Positions 33,558 through 42,209 of a stretch of 64,000 nucleotides of DNA are shown here, piece by piece (within the stretch, counting starts at the first letter, position 1; each line of letters starts with the position of its first letter). Both the position numbers and the translations under genes were made by a program. Origin of the DNA: Natronogracilivirga saccharolytica. GTDB taxonomy: Bacteria; Bacteroidota; Rhodothermia; Balneolales; Natronogracilivirgulaceae. Under the pieces are notes generated by a model. That model saw only the letters and a list, made by a program, of their open reading frames with translations, was not told where the DNA came from and searched no databases. The stretch spans positions 1 through 64,000 of the forward strand of contig NZ_JAFIDN010000010.1 of assembly GCF_017921895.1 (NCBI RefSeq), given 5' to 3'.

Positions 33558-33735
33558 CGGTTGGGCTATGCTCTCGTCAGTCGATAATCGCAGTCAATGA
33601 CTGGTATTTGTCAGCCGGCCCCATGATGCGCCCTGTATCCCTGCGTGGCCGGCTATCATTTTGTCCGGCGCAACATGTGCGTGAAAACCTGTTAACAACA
33701 TATTACCCCCCATGTAATGTCAAGTTATATTTTAA
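33558..33735. repeat. Dispersed repeat, copy C
   Basis: Full-length partner of copy A. An open 72-codon plus frame (33527-33745) runs through it. Compared with copy A, most base differences in the best-conserved 30 codons (NDWYLSAGPMMRPVSL onward) fall in third positions. Confidence 0.75.
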
Positions 33736-33821
33736 AATATTTTAATAATCATTGTAAAACCTTCATCTACTTAAAATAGAAGTCGTTTTTAACACAACAT
33801 TTTGCACTATTATTACAATTA

Positions 33822-34604
33822 TTAAAATCGCATTCGTTTGAAAACCGGCTCCGGAATGTGCCTGATCACACTCATGATCACCCGCCAAACCGGTCTGGTA
33901 TAGATCACGTCTTTTTTTTTGCGGATTCCTTTCAGAATGGCACCGGCCACTGTCTCCGGATCAGCGGTCAAATGTTTGGGAAGAGGTTTGCCGGCAGTCA
34001 TTTTGGTCGCTACAAAACCGGGTTTGACGGTGAGCACCTGCACTCCGTGCGGATGCAGACGCTGTCTCAAACCGGATAACAGCGAGGTAAATCCCGCCTT
34101 CGCGCTGCCGTATGTGTAGTTGTCGGCCCGGCCACGGTCGCCGGCCACCGAAGATATGCCGACGATAAACCGGTTTGCTGCCGCAGTTCCTGCGATTTCT
34201 TCATCGTTTTCTGCCGTCTTTTTCCTCTTTTCAAAATCGGCAGCAACGAGCTCGAGAATCCGGGCCGCACCTGTGTAGTTGGTTTCCATGACAGCACGGG
34301 CCTGACCGAAATCTTCACCGCAGGCTTTTTGATCAGCAAGCAGCCCGAATGCAAGTACCACCCCGTCGGGTGCCGGATCAAGATCCGCATAAAAATCCGG
34401 ATGGCTTTCGTAATCGGTGGCATCAAACCGTATTGTCGTGACATCGGCATCATACCGGGTGCGCAAATTGGCCGCTTCTCTTTCAAGTTCGTCGATATTT
34501 CGTGATGCGAGATACAGTGAGGTCCCCAGCTGCGCCATCTGACGCGCCAGCGCCACGGCAATATCACTGTTTGCTCCTAAAATCAGAACCCGTGATTGTT
34601 TCAT
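33822..34604 (-). CDS. Short-chain dehydrogenase, DprE2-like
   Basis: A 260-residue SDR. The NAD(P) motif is LILGANSDIAVALARQMAQL and the catalytic Tyr/Lys lie in YTYGSAKAG, with Ser in VGISSVAGDRGRADN. The C-terminus (IYTRPVWRVIMSVIRHIPEP, then VFKRMRF) matches the DprE2 type, which reduces the 2'-keto sugar intermediate to decaprenylphosphoryl-arabinose. It is the last gene of the operon, 83 bases after the DprE1-like gene. Confidence 0.85.
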   Translation of the reverse strand: MKQSRVLILGANSDIAVALARQMAQLGTSLYLASRNIDELEREAANLRTRYDADVTTIRFDATDYESHPDFYADLDPAPDGVVLAFGLLADQKACGEDFGQARAVMETNYTGAARILELVAADFEKRKKTAENDEEIAGTAAANRFIVGISSVAGDRGRADNYTYGSAKAGFTSLLSGLRQRLHPHGVQVLTVKPGFVATKMTAGKPLPKHLTADPETVAGAILKGIRKKKDVIYTRPVWRVIMSVIRHIPEPVFKRMRF

Positions 34605-34687
34605 AATGCTGCCTCGGTAAATCAGTGTATGTTTTCTGATGGAACGGACTGCCGGCGAAGATCATCTGCTGTCCATTTTCGTCACAT

Positions 34688-36100
34688 TCACAGCCCCAGT
34701 CTGAGTGACTGCATTGACTGAAATTTTTTGTCCAGCCCCAGCGCTTTCCTGAGCTTGCGAAACCGGTCCGCACGGGGATAGCCCCGATCAAACATCCTGC
34801 GGCTCATTCGTGCATCTTTGGCCAGGTAGACCCGTCCGTTGTATTTTATGACCAGCCGATCGAGCCGATCAAACAGATCCTGCAGGCCATTTTGTATCTT
34901 GAAATCCAGCGCCAGACTGTATCCTTCCATGGGAAAGGAGAGGTAGTGATCATTTTCAGGGCCATACAGCTTCAGCACGGCAAGGAAGCTGCCCATCCTG
35001 CTTTTTGTAATTTCAGCAAGTATTTCCTCCATCCCGTTGAAACTGGTCTCTTTGGGAAGGATAAACTGATACTGCATCATCCCGCTGCGGCCGTAAATCC
35101 GGTTCCAGTTCCGGAGACGATCCAGCGGATAAAAAAATGAATCCAGGCCGACATTGCCGGAACTTTGCCCCCGCGGCGCTTTTCGGTAGTAAAGAGCGTT
35201 AAAAAGGGATATGGTATGGCGGTTCAGCAGCGATCCGGGAAAAGCATCCGGAATGCGCACACCCTGTCCGGGCGGAGTGTAGTCAATTGTGCGTTTTCGC
35301 TGCGATGGTGCCCGGCGGGTTTCGGTTTGCCCGGATTCGCCGGCGGCGTCACCCGGACCGGCAAAATCGCCCAGCATGATAAGCGATCTTCCAAGGTTGC
35401 TTCCGCCGGAAATACAGTCGATCCATGCGACAGAATAGGGTGCATCGTGGTGGGTTTCGAAGGCTTCAAATGTCCCGGCCAGGTCCCGCGTTTTGACGGT
35501 CGTCTGCCGGATGCTCGCCGAGGGGACGGGCTGCAGGAGTATCCCGGCCTGAATGATGATGCCGGTTAGGCCCATCCCGCCGCATGTCGCATGAAAGAGT
35601 TCGGTTTCCTGTCCGGTCGAACATCTGACGACAGATCCGTCCGCAAGCATGAGATCAATCCACTTCACCCACGTGCCGAAGCAGCCGGCTTTATGATGAT
35701 TTTTCCCATGGACATCCGCTGCGATGGCTCCGCCGATGGTGGTATATTTTGTGCCGGGGGTCACGCGCAGAAACCATCCGCGCGGCAGAAATGTGCCGAT
35801 GACATCGGCCAGCAGCACGCCCGCTTCGCAGACAAGCAGCCCGTCGGACGCATCAAAGCTGAGCATACGATCGAGCGGACGCATATCCGCCACCCGGTCT
35901 GAGAGCGCACTGTCTCCGTAACTGCGTCCCTGACCGAAGGCAATCAGCTGTCCTTCGGCCTGAAGGCTCTGCTTCAGGGTTTGCCGGTCAAATGCCGGCT
36001 CCACCCGGGACCGGACCACAGGATGACGTCCCCATCCCGAAAGGGTTGTTTCGTACCCGCTGACAGGATGTTTGTGATCAGGGGGGCGGTCTTCACTCAT
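34688..36100 (-). CDS. FAD-dependent oxidoreductase, DprE1-like
   Basis: A 470-residue VAO-family flavoenzyme. FAD-binding signatures are FGQGRSYGDSALSD, VTPGTKYTTIGGAIAADVHG and GKNHHKAGCFGTWV. The catalytic Lys lies in YLAKDAR (Lys428, matching Lys418 of M. tuberculosis DprE1). DprE1 oxidises decaprenylphosphoryl-ribose at C2'. The residue aligned with the benzothiazinone-reactive Cys387 is Ala397 (YSLALDF). The gene lies 16 bases after the membrane-protein gene. The paralogous group includes other sugar oxidases, but the DprE2-like and UbiA neighbours favour this call. Confidence 0.88.
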   Translation of the reverse strand: MSEDRPPDHKHPVSGYETTLSGWGRHPVVRSRVEPAFDRQTLKQSLQAEGQLIAFGQGRSYGDSALSDRVADMRPLDRMLSFDASDGLLVCEAGVLLADVIGTFLPRGWFLRVTPGTKYTTIGGAIAADVHGKNHHKAGCFGTWVKWIDLMLADGSVVRCSTGQETELFHATCGGMGLTGIIIQAGILLQPVPSASIRQTTVKTRDLAGTFEAFETHHDAPYSVAWIDCISGGSNLGRSLIMLGDFAGPGDAAGESGQTETRRAPSQRKRTIDYTPPGQGVRIPDAFPGSLLNRHTISLFNALYYRKAPRGQSSGNVGLDSFFYPLDRLRNWNRIYGRSGMMQYQFILPKETSFNGMEEILAEITKSRMGSFLAVLKLYGPENDHYLSFPMEGYSLALDFKIQNGLQDLFDRLDRLVIKYNGRVYLAKDARMSRRMFDRGYPRADRFRKLRKALGLDKKFQSMQSLRLGL

Positions 36101-36116
36101 ACGTCAGATTTTGGGT

Positions 36117-37748
36117 TCACAGTTTACAGATATGATGATATTTGAGTGTGATGTGCTCGCTGCAGCTCACATCGGGGTACTCCCCGGCAATGTATCCGTC
36201 AGTAAGGTAAACAATATAATGTATCCCGTTGTTGTCAAAATCCCGCTGCCTGAACATGGTGTTGGGCTGAAAATCGCGGAACGCGGGATGCTTGTTGAGC
36301 CATCCCTGAAAATTGTTGACCTGCAGCGTGTTGTAATTGCGGAACCAGATATTGTAGTCATCGCTCATAATGCGGTTGGCATCCGTGGCTCCGAGCTGTT
36401 TGAGTGCCGGCTCGAGCTCCTGCTCCATATAGCGGTTCTGCTCCCTGAGGTGCACTTCTTCGCGGATCAGGTGAAGCAGTGAGAGTCCGCCGGCAATCAG
36501 CACTATCGCGGCAAGAGCGGCCGGCATCCGGGGATGCTTCCGGAAGGCGCAGATCAGAAAGCCAAAAGAGAGCGAGGCGGCAAGCATTGCAGGATAGAGT
36601 CCCCGCTCGAGCCCGGGAAGAATCAGCGGGATGTAGATTATGGCCGTGATACATGCGGCTGCATGGAACCAATGCCGGGTCAGAAACCATCCGCCGGCGG
36701 GTATGGCCAGCACCAGCACAAGCGGCAGCCACAACGGTCTCACCGCTGCAGCGGCGGCGCGAAACGGCCTGGCGGGATCATCGGCGAGAACGGAAAGCAG
36801 GCTGAATTCCTGATAGCCGGCGGATGCAAGCAGCAGGTCGACGCGGTACCAGTCCATTCCGTAAAGAAATTGATAGACATTGAATTTCTGCCAGCTGACG
36901 GGTCGGATTTCCGGATGGATGACGGTGATGGCCAGAAATCCCGCCAGCGGAATCAGAATCAATCCCCATGAATACGCAAGCAAGGGTGCCGCAGAGCGAA
37001 CCGTTTTTGTCATCCTCCCGGGCAATCCGTCGGAAGGATGGTCAGCGGAATGTCCGGGGTCTGCTGCGGATGCGGCTGCCCGGTCCGCAAATCGGGACTG
37101 GTACGCTGAAGAAAGAACCGCGGCTGTGAGGAATATCAGCAGAAACGGCAGTGCGTGCTGCCGGAACAGCACAGAAAATCCGGCTGCGAGCAGACCTGCG
37201 GATGCGGCCGCACCAATGCGGGAGTCCGACATCACGCACCTGAGAAATAGCATAAGTCCGATCGATAAAAGAAACAGGAAAACCCCGTCCGAGTAGTTCA
37301 GTTTGAGAACGGCGAACAGCACCAGATGAATCAGGAACGCGGCGATGGCGGGAATACTTCCGGCAAGCGGTGTTTCGCCGGTGGCGGATAAAACGGTACC
37401 GGTGCCTGAAGCCTCCTCGGACAGGGCCGCCGGAAACCGTACCGTTGCAAAAAGTCCGGACATCAGCCAGAAAGAAACGGCCGTCAGCAGCAGAAATATT
37501 GCGGCCGTGAGCGCCATCGATCCCCCGGTCAGCAGATATAACAGCGTATAACCCGGACCGAAAAATCCATTCACCCAGCGATCCGGTCCCTCAAGAGAAG
37601 CAATTTTGAATATGCTTATGATGTCGTTCAATGTGGGCACGAAATCCACAGCGATCATGAATCTTCCGACGATAAGGATCATCAGAAACATGGTCAGGAT
37701 TCGCACGATGAATCCCGCAGACATCCTATATAAACCTGGTTCAGACAT
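36117..37748 (-). CDS. Polytopic membrane protein, possible GT-C glycosyltransferase
   Basis: A 543-residue protein with about 11-12 hydrophobic segments and a soluble C-terminal domain of about 120 residues (from about LREEVHLREQNRYM). The layout resembles GT-C enzymes that use polyprenyl-phosphate sugars, with an acidic first loop (VDFVPTLNDI). No specific family signature was recognised. It sits between the UbiA and DprE1-like genes and overlaps the UbiA stop by eight bases, so it is a good candidate for the user (or flippase) of the polyprenyl sugar. This is inference from context. Confidence 0.65.
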   Translation of the reverse strand: MSEPGLYRMSAGFIVRILTMFLMILIVGRFMIAVDFVPTLNDIISIFKIASLEGPDRWVNGFFGPGYTLLYLLTGGSMALTAAIFLLLTAVSFWLMSGLFATVRFPAALSEEASGTGTVLSATGETPLAGSIPAIAAFLIHLVLFAVLKLNYSDGVFLFLLSIGLMLFLRCVMSDSRIGAAASAGLLAAGFSVLFRQHALPFLLIFLTAAVLSSAYQSRFADRAAASAADPGHSADHPSDGLPGRMTKTVRSAAPLLAYSWGLILIPLAGFLAITVIHPEIRPVSWQKFNVYQFLYGMDWYRVDLLLASAGYQEFSLLSVLADDPARPFRAAAAAVRPLWLPLVLVLAIPAGGWFLTRHWFHAAACITAIIYIPLILPGLERGLYPAMLAASLSFGFLICAFRKHPRMPAALAAIVLIAGGLSLLHLIREEVHLREQNRYMEQELEPALKQLGATDANRIMSDDYNIWFRNYNTLQVNNFQGWLNKHPAFRDFQPNTMFRQRDFDNNGIHYIVYLTDGYIAGEYPDVSCSEHITLKYHHICKL

Positions 37749-38679
37749 ACAAAATCCAGATCAGACTTGCCATCCATCCCGCCAGTACGATCTGCAGAAA
37801 ACGGTCGCGCAGCAGAATGAGCGAGGGGTTTCCGCTTTTCTCTTCAACAAAAGTAATATACATGTACCGGAGGATGCCGAGTATCACAAAAAGGGACGTC
37901 ATGTAAAGCGACTCCTGCTCCAGCCGGTCCGCAATTTCCGTGGAAAAGGTCCAGAGTATATAGGCCAGCACCACAACCGAGGCGGTCATAACCATCGAGG
38001 AGTCAATGAATTTGAGGTTGTAACCGATGGGTTTGCGGATGGGTTTGCCGGCGGTTTGGGGCGCGTCCTTTTGAACAATGATATCATCCCGGCGTTTGGC
38101 AAACGAGAGAAACAGGGCAAGCAAAAAGGTCAGCACGATAATCCACGGGGAGAGGGTTACACCGGCGGCATCCGCACCGACCAGCAGGCGGATGACAAAT
38201 CCCAGTCCGATCACCGTAACATCCAGAAGCGGAATGTGTTTCAGCTGCCGGGAATACCATCCGTTCATCAGTATGTAGCCGGATATGAGCAGGGCGATAA
38301 CGGAGGATAGCAATGCAGAAATGAGCAGCGCCCCTGCAATCAGAACGCCCATAAGAACAAACGCATGGCTCGCCGAAATGGCGCCGGAAGCAAACGGCCT
38401 GTGCTTTTTCCCGGGATGCCGGGCATCTTCGGCGCGATCCATCCAGTCATTGAATATGTAAACGGCACCGGCGGCCATGCAAAACGCAGCAAAGGCGATG
38501 AAGGTGCGCTCCGCAATATGGGGGTCATCCATCCGGAAATCGAAAAACGCCGGCAGAAAAATGAACAGATTTTTTGTGTACTGATAGGGCCGTATCAGCC
38601 GCATCAGATTTTGCAGCGTTCCCCGGACCGATTGTGGCGGAGCGCTTTTGCCGAGATGCTTTCTGTCGTTTTTTTCCAT
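37741..38679 (-). CDS. UbiA-family prenyltransferase, DPPR-synthase-like
   Basis: The start is ATG 38679 (MEKNDRKHLGKSA), 312 residues; a start at 38754 would lie upstream of the ftsZ terminator. About nine membrane segments are present. The first Asp-rich motif is YIFNDWMDRAEDARHPGKKH, with NDxxDxxxD and the basic HPxKxxRP stretch of decaprenyl-phosphate phosphoribosyltransferases. Conserved YTKNLFIFLP and NGWYSRQLKHIPLLDVTVIG also fit. It should transfer 5-phosphoribose from PRPP to a polyprenyl phosphate. First gene of the operon. Confidence 0.85.
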   Translation of the reverse strand: MEKNDRKHLGKSAPPQSVRGTLQNLMRLIRPYQYTKNLFIFLPAFFDFRMDDPHIAERTFIAFAAFCMAAGAVYIFNDWMDRAEDARHPGKKHRPFASGAISASHAFVLMGVLIAGALLISALLSSVIALLISGYILMNGWYSRQLKHIPLLDVTVIGLGFVIRLLVGADAAGVTLSPWIIVLTFLLALFLSFAKRRDDIIVQKDAPQTAGKPIRKPIGYNLKFIDSSMVMTASVVVLAYILWTFSTEIADRLEQESLYMTSLFVILGILRYMYITFVEEKSGNPSLILLRDRFLQIVLAGWMASLIWILYV

Positions 38680-38702
38680 TCCCCCGAATATAGCACTCCC
38701 AG

Positions 38703-38742
38703 GAAAAATAAAAAGGGCTGCCCCGGTCAAAGAACAGCCCTT
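38703..38742 (-). terminator. Rho-independent terminator after ftsZ
   Basis: On the minus strand the stem AAGGGCTG/CAGCCCTT is followed by TTTATTTTT. It lies about 20 bases past the ftsZ stop, ends the dcw cluster, and separates it from the UbiA operon. Confidence 0.85.
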
Positions 38743-38761
38743 ACTAGCAATCAAAAAAAGA

Positions 38762-40120
38762 TCAATCCATGATTTTCCGGAGGAATGCCGGCTGGTCGGT
38801 GTTATTCTTGTCTATTTTTTCATCCCTGTTGTTCAGAAGCCTGCTCTGGGGACTGCGGAAAGAGTGCCCACGTTTGGGTTCTTCCTCGTTATCGTCCTTC
38901 TTGTTTTCATCTGAAACAGGTTTCATGTCCGACCTTCGCTCGATCGCGGGAGAATCGAGGTGTTTGAGATTCTTTTCCCCTTTGTAGTAATCATCCGGGG
39001 TTTTACGCCTGTACTTGTCCGGAATTTTATCGGCATCCGGAAGACTGACCGGCGTATCGGGCTGAGGCTCCGGTTTCCGGGTTTCCGTCCGGGATGTTTT
39101 TTCCTCCTCTTTCTGCATTTCGTCGGCTTTTCTCGCCTCGTCTGCAGAATCGAATCCGGTTGCAATTACCGTGATGCGCAGATCTTCGCCAAACTCTTCA
39201 TCCAGTACGGTACCCCAGATGATTTCAGCATCTTCACCGGCCTCCTGCTGGATGATGCTGGTGGCCGTGGTCGCCTCGCGCATTCCGAGTGTAGAGCCGG
39301 CCGATATGTTGACAAGCACATTGCGCGCGCCGCGAATGCTGATGCCATCGAGCAGCGGTGAACTGATCGCTTCTCTGGCTGCGATTTCGGCGCGGTCTGA
39401 ACCGGTGGATGAAGCCGAGCCCATGATGGCGGCACCTCCGTCGATCATCGTGGTGCGCACATCGGCAAAATCCAGGTTGATCAGACCCGGCATGAGAATC
39501 AGGTCGGAGATCCCGCGCGTGGCGTTGTAGAGCACCTCGTTGGCCATTTCAAATGCGGCCATCAGACTGGTGTCTTCATCGCAGATGTCCAGCAGCCGCT
39601 CATTGGGAATGACAATCACCGTGTCACAGTTCTTTTTGAGCTCATTGATACCGTCCACGGCATATCTCATCCGGATTTTCCCTTCGCAGACAAACGGCAG
39701 CGTAACGATGCCGACGGTGAGGATGCCCTTGCGTTTGGCAATGGCCGATATCACAGGGGCGCCGCCCGTTCCGGTGCCGCCACCCATGCCCGCGGTAACG
39801 AAAACCATATCGGCACCCTCGATGGATTCCTCGATTTCGTGGCGGTTTTCCTCCACCGCCTCACGGCCGATTTCCGGACGTGCACCGGCTCCGAGTCCGC
39901 TGGTCAGGTTTTTACCGACCTGGATGTTCACATCGGCCTGATTTTGCCTGAGCGCCTGCGCATCAGTGTTTAATGCAATATACTCCACATTGCTCAAGCC
40001 TTTTGCTATCATGTTGTTGATGGCATTTCCACCGCCACCACCCACGCCAACGACCTTGATCTTGGCGCTTTCCTGGCTTTGTTCGTCAAAGCTGAAACGT
40101 GTGTTATTGAGGTTAGACAT
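38762..40120 (-). CDS. ftsZ: Cell division protein FtsZ
   Basis: A 452-residue tubulin homologue. Nucleotide-binding parts are VVGVGGGGGNAINNMI and the tubulin signature GMGGGTGTGGAPVISAIAKR. The T7 loop is NLDFADVRT. A long polar linker (about 325-440) precedes the C-terminal peptide DQPAFLRKIMD, which binds FtsA and other partners. It forms the cytoplasmic Z ring. It is the last gene of the cluster, with a terminator downstream. Confidence 0.98.
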   Translation of the reverse strand: MSNLNNTRFSFDEQSQESAKIKVVGVGGGGGNAINNMIAKGLSNVEYIALNTDAQALRQNQADVNIQVGKNLTSGLGAGARPEIGREAVEENRHEIEESIEGADMVFVTAGMGGGTGTGGAPVISAIAKRKGILTVGIVTLPFVCEGKIRMRYAVDGINELKKNCDTVIVIPNERLLDICDEDTSLMAAFEMANEVLYNATRGISDLILMPGLINLDFADVRTTMIDGGAAIMGSASSTGSDRAEIAAREAISSPLLDGISIRGARNVLVNISAGSTLGMREATTATSIIQQEAGEDAEIIWGTVLDEEFGEDLRITVIATGFDSADEARKADEMQKEEEKTSRTETRKPEPQPDTPVSLPDADKIPDKYRRKTPDDYYKGEKNLKHLDSPAIERRSDMKPVSDENKKDDNEEEPKRGHSFRSPQSRLLNNRDEKIDKNNTDQPAFLRKIMD

Positions 40121-40152
40121 AGTCGTCTCCTTGTTTTGATTGCTATATTATT

Positions 40153-41421
40153 CTAAAGTTCTTTAAACCAGCTCTTCATCCTGGCTGCAATTCCGTTCAT
40201 GACTTTTTCCACGCTGGATCCCTGAGTGGAATTGGGAATCATCACCTGTCCGCCGGATTGCTTATTGTGCTGGAGCGCATGCAGAACCAGTCCGACGCCG
40301 GTAGCGTATATGGGATTTTTGACCTCGTTCACCAGGCCGCCGGTCAGTCCGCGGGGCATGCCCACTTTGGCATCCATCCCGAGCACATCGTTGGCGAGCG
40401 GGCAGATTCCGTCGAGCAGTGAGCCGCCGCCGGTAAGTACCACGCCGGCGCTCATTTCGCTTCCGTAACCGCTGCGTTTCACTTCGATGGCAACGATTTC
40501 CAGGATTTCCTCTACTCTTGCCTGGATGATTTTGGAAAGTATACTCTTTTTGATCTCTTTGGGCGGACGTCCGGCAATGCCGGGCACTGTGATAATTTCA
40601 TCATCCTGGATCAGGTCCACATAGGCCAGTCCGTGCTCGCGCTTGAGCCTCTCGGCCTGATCTTCCAGCACGCTCAGCCCGATCCGGATATCATCGGTCA
40701 CTTTTTGTCCGGCAATGGCCACCACGGCCGTATGGCGGATGGTGTTGTCCTGGAACACGGCAACGTCGGTCGTGCCGCCGCCGACATCCACCAGTACCAC
40801 TCCGGCCTCTTTCTCTTCATGATCCAGCACGGCATAGGATGAGGCCAGGGGTTCCAGGATCAGATCCGCCACCTGATACCCGGCGCGCTCCACACAGCGG
40901 AACATGTTTTTGGCTGCCGAGACAAGTCCGGTAATGATGTGCACCTCGGCTTCCATCCGCATGCCGCTCATGCCGACAGGGTCGCCGATCCCATCCTGCC
41001 CGTCCACGATAAATTCCTGCGGGATGACGTGGATGATCTGCTGATCGGTGGGGAGCATGATCCGCTGGCAGTCTTCCAGCAGCCGCTCGACATCCTTCAT
41101 GGTAATTTCATTGTCGCGGTTGTTGATGGTGATCACGCCCTTGCTGCGCATGCTGCGTATGTGGTCACCGGCAATGCCGACGTTCACCGATTTGACTTCG
41201 ATGCCGGAAGCCAGCTGCGCCTGTTCGATGGCGGTGCGAATGGCGTTGACGGTTTTTTCAATATTGACCACCACTCCGCGGTTGAGACCGTCGCTCGGGG
41301 CCTTGCCCACACCCAGGATGTTGATTTTCTGCATCTCATCAATGGATGCGACCACCGCGCACACTTTGGTGGTTCCGATGTCCAATCCTACTACGATCCG
41401 ATCTTCCATAGCCTTGCTCAA
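40153..41421 (-). CDS. ftsA: Cell division protein FtsA
   Basis: A 422-residue actin-fold ATPase that anchors FtsZ to the membrane. Phosphate motifs are VGLDIGTTKVCAVVA and DVGGGTTDVAVF, and the adenosine motif VVLTGGGSLLDGI. The SHS2/1c domain lies at about 90-170. An amphipathic C-terminal membrane helix ends the protein (IAARMKSWFKEL). It is 32 bases upstream of ftsZ, and ftsQ precedes it. Confidence 0.98.
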   Translation of the reverse strand: MSKAMEDRIVVGLDIGTTKVCAVVASIDEMQKINILGVGKAPSDGLNRGVVVNIEKTVNAIRTAIEQAQLASGIEVKSVNVGIAGDHIRSMRSKGVITINNRDNEITMKDVERLLEDCQRIMLPTDQQIIHVIPQEFIVDGQDGIGDPVGMSGMRMEAEVHIITGLVSAAKNMFRCVERAGYQVADLILEPLASSYAVLDHEEKEAGVVLVDVGGGTTDVAVFQDNTIRHTAVVAIAGQKVTDDIRIGLSVLEDQAERLKREHGLAYVDLIQDDEIITVPGIAGRPPKEIKKSILSKIIQARVEEILEIVAIEVKRSGYGSEMSAGVVLTGGGSLLDGICPLANDVLGMDAKVGMPRGLTGGLVNEVKNPIYATGVGLVLHALQHNKQSGGQVMIPNSTQGSSVEKVMNGIAARMKSWFKEL

Positions 41422-41483
41422 TATGTTAAATGGTATTTTGTCATAATCTTATGCTGCACAGTATCGCATTCTTTTCTGCGGGA

Positions 41484-42209
41484 TCATTCCCGCGCAACTA
41501 TCTGCCCGCGAAACCGGAAGTCCAGGCTCCGTACGCTCTGCATTCCTTTTTCCGGGATAACCTGGGACTGAAACGCCTGCCACTTGCGGATGCGGTCGTC
41601 AAAATTGCCGGTTCCGAATGTCAGCCTGACCGTATTTTCGTCGCTCAGGGCCACCACGCCGTCGGAGTCGGTCACCATCACTTCGCTGATCATGGCATAG
41701 AGTCCGGGATACTCACGGACGCTGGTCAGGAAATCGCGTGCCTGTTCAAAGTGACTTCCCGACAGCGTGTCGGGCTGCCCGGTAACGTCAAAACCATACA
41801 AAATGGGCACATCAACCACTTTGCCGAGAATCACCGGCAGCTGCACACCCGAATCCGTCACGAGTGCATTCCGCGGGCCATCCACAAGCAGCGCAATAGG
41901 ATCTTCCTCTTCTACCCGGATGCGCACGTTCCCGGAAGGGGACATATTCATGTGCGCGGATGCCACCCAGGGGATGCGCTCCACGTTTTCGATCACATCC
42001 AGAAACACGACGCTGTCCCTGTGCTCACCCTCCTGCAGGCCGCTTTCGGCAAGCACATCATCATCAGCGATCATGTAATTTCCCTGTACCGAGATACCGG
42101 TGATCACCGATGACTGCGTGAGATACCATCCTGCCACTACCGCTCCTATGACCAGAAACAGGGCAGCGAACAGGTACTCGACACCGTATGCCTTCTTTTT
42201 CTTGCTCAT
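41484..42209 (-). CDS. ftsQ: Cell division protein FtsQ/DivIB
   Basis: A 241-residue single-pass protein. A short basic N-terminus (SKKKKAYG) is followed by one membrane segment (about 11-30), then a POTRA domain starting ITGISVQGNYMIADDDVLAE and the beta domain. The call rests on topology and its place between murC and ftsA, since FtsQ diverges quickly. It links FtsB/FtsL to the divisome in the periplasm. It overlaps the murC stop by four bases. Confidence 0.9.
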   Translation of the reverse strand: MSKKKKAYGVEYLFAALFLVIGAVVAGWYLTQSSVITGISVQGNYMIADDDVLAESGLQEGEHRDSVVFLDVIENVERIPWVASAHMNMSPSGNVRIRVEEEDPIALLVDGPRNALVTDSGVQLPVILGKVVDVPILYGFDVTGQPDTLSGSHFEQARDFLTSVREYPGLYAMISEVMVTDSDGVVALSDENTVRLTFGTGNFDDRIRKWQAFQSQVIPEKGMQSVRSLDFRFRGQIVARE

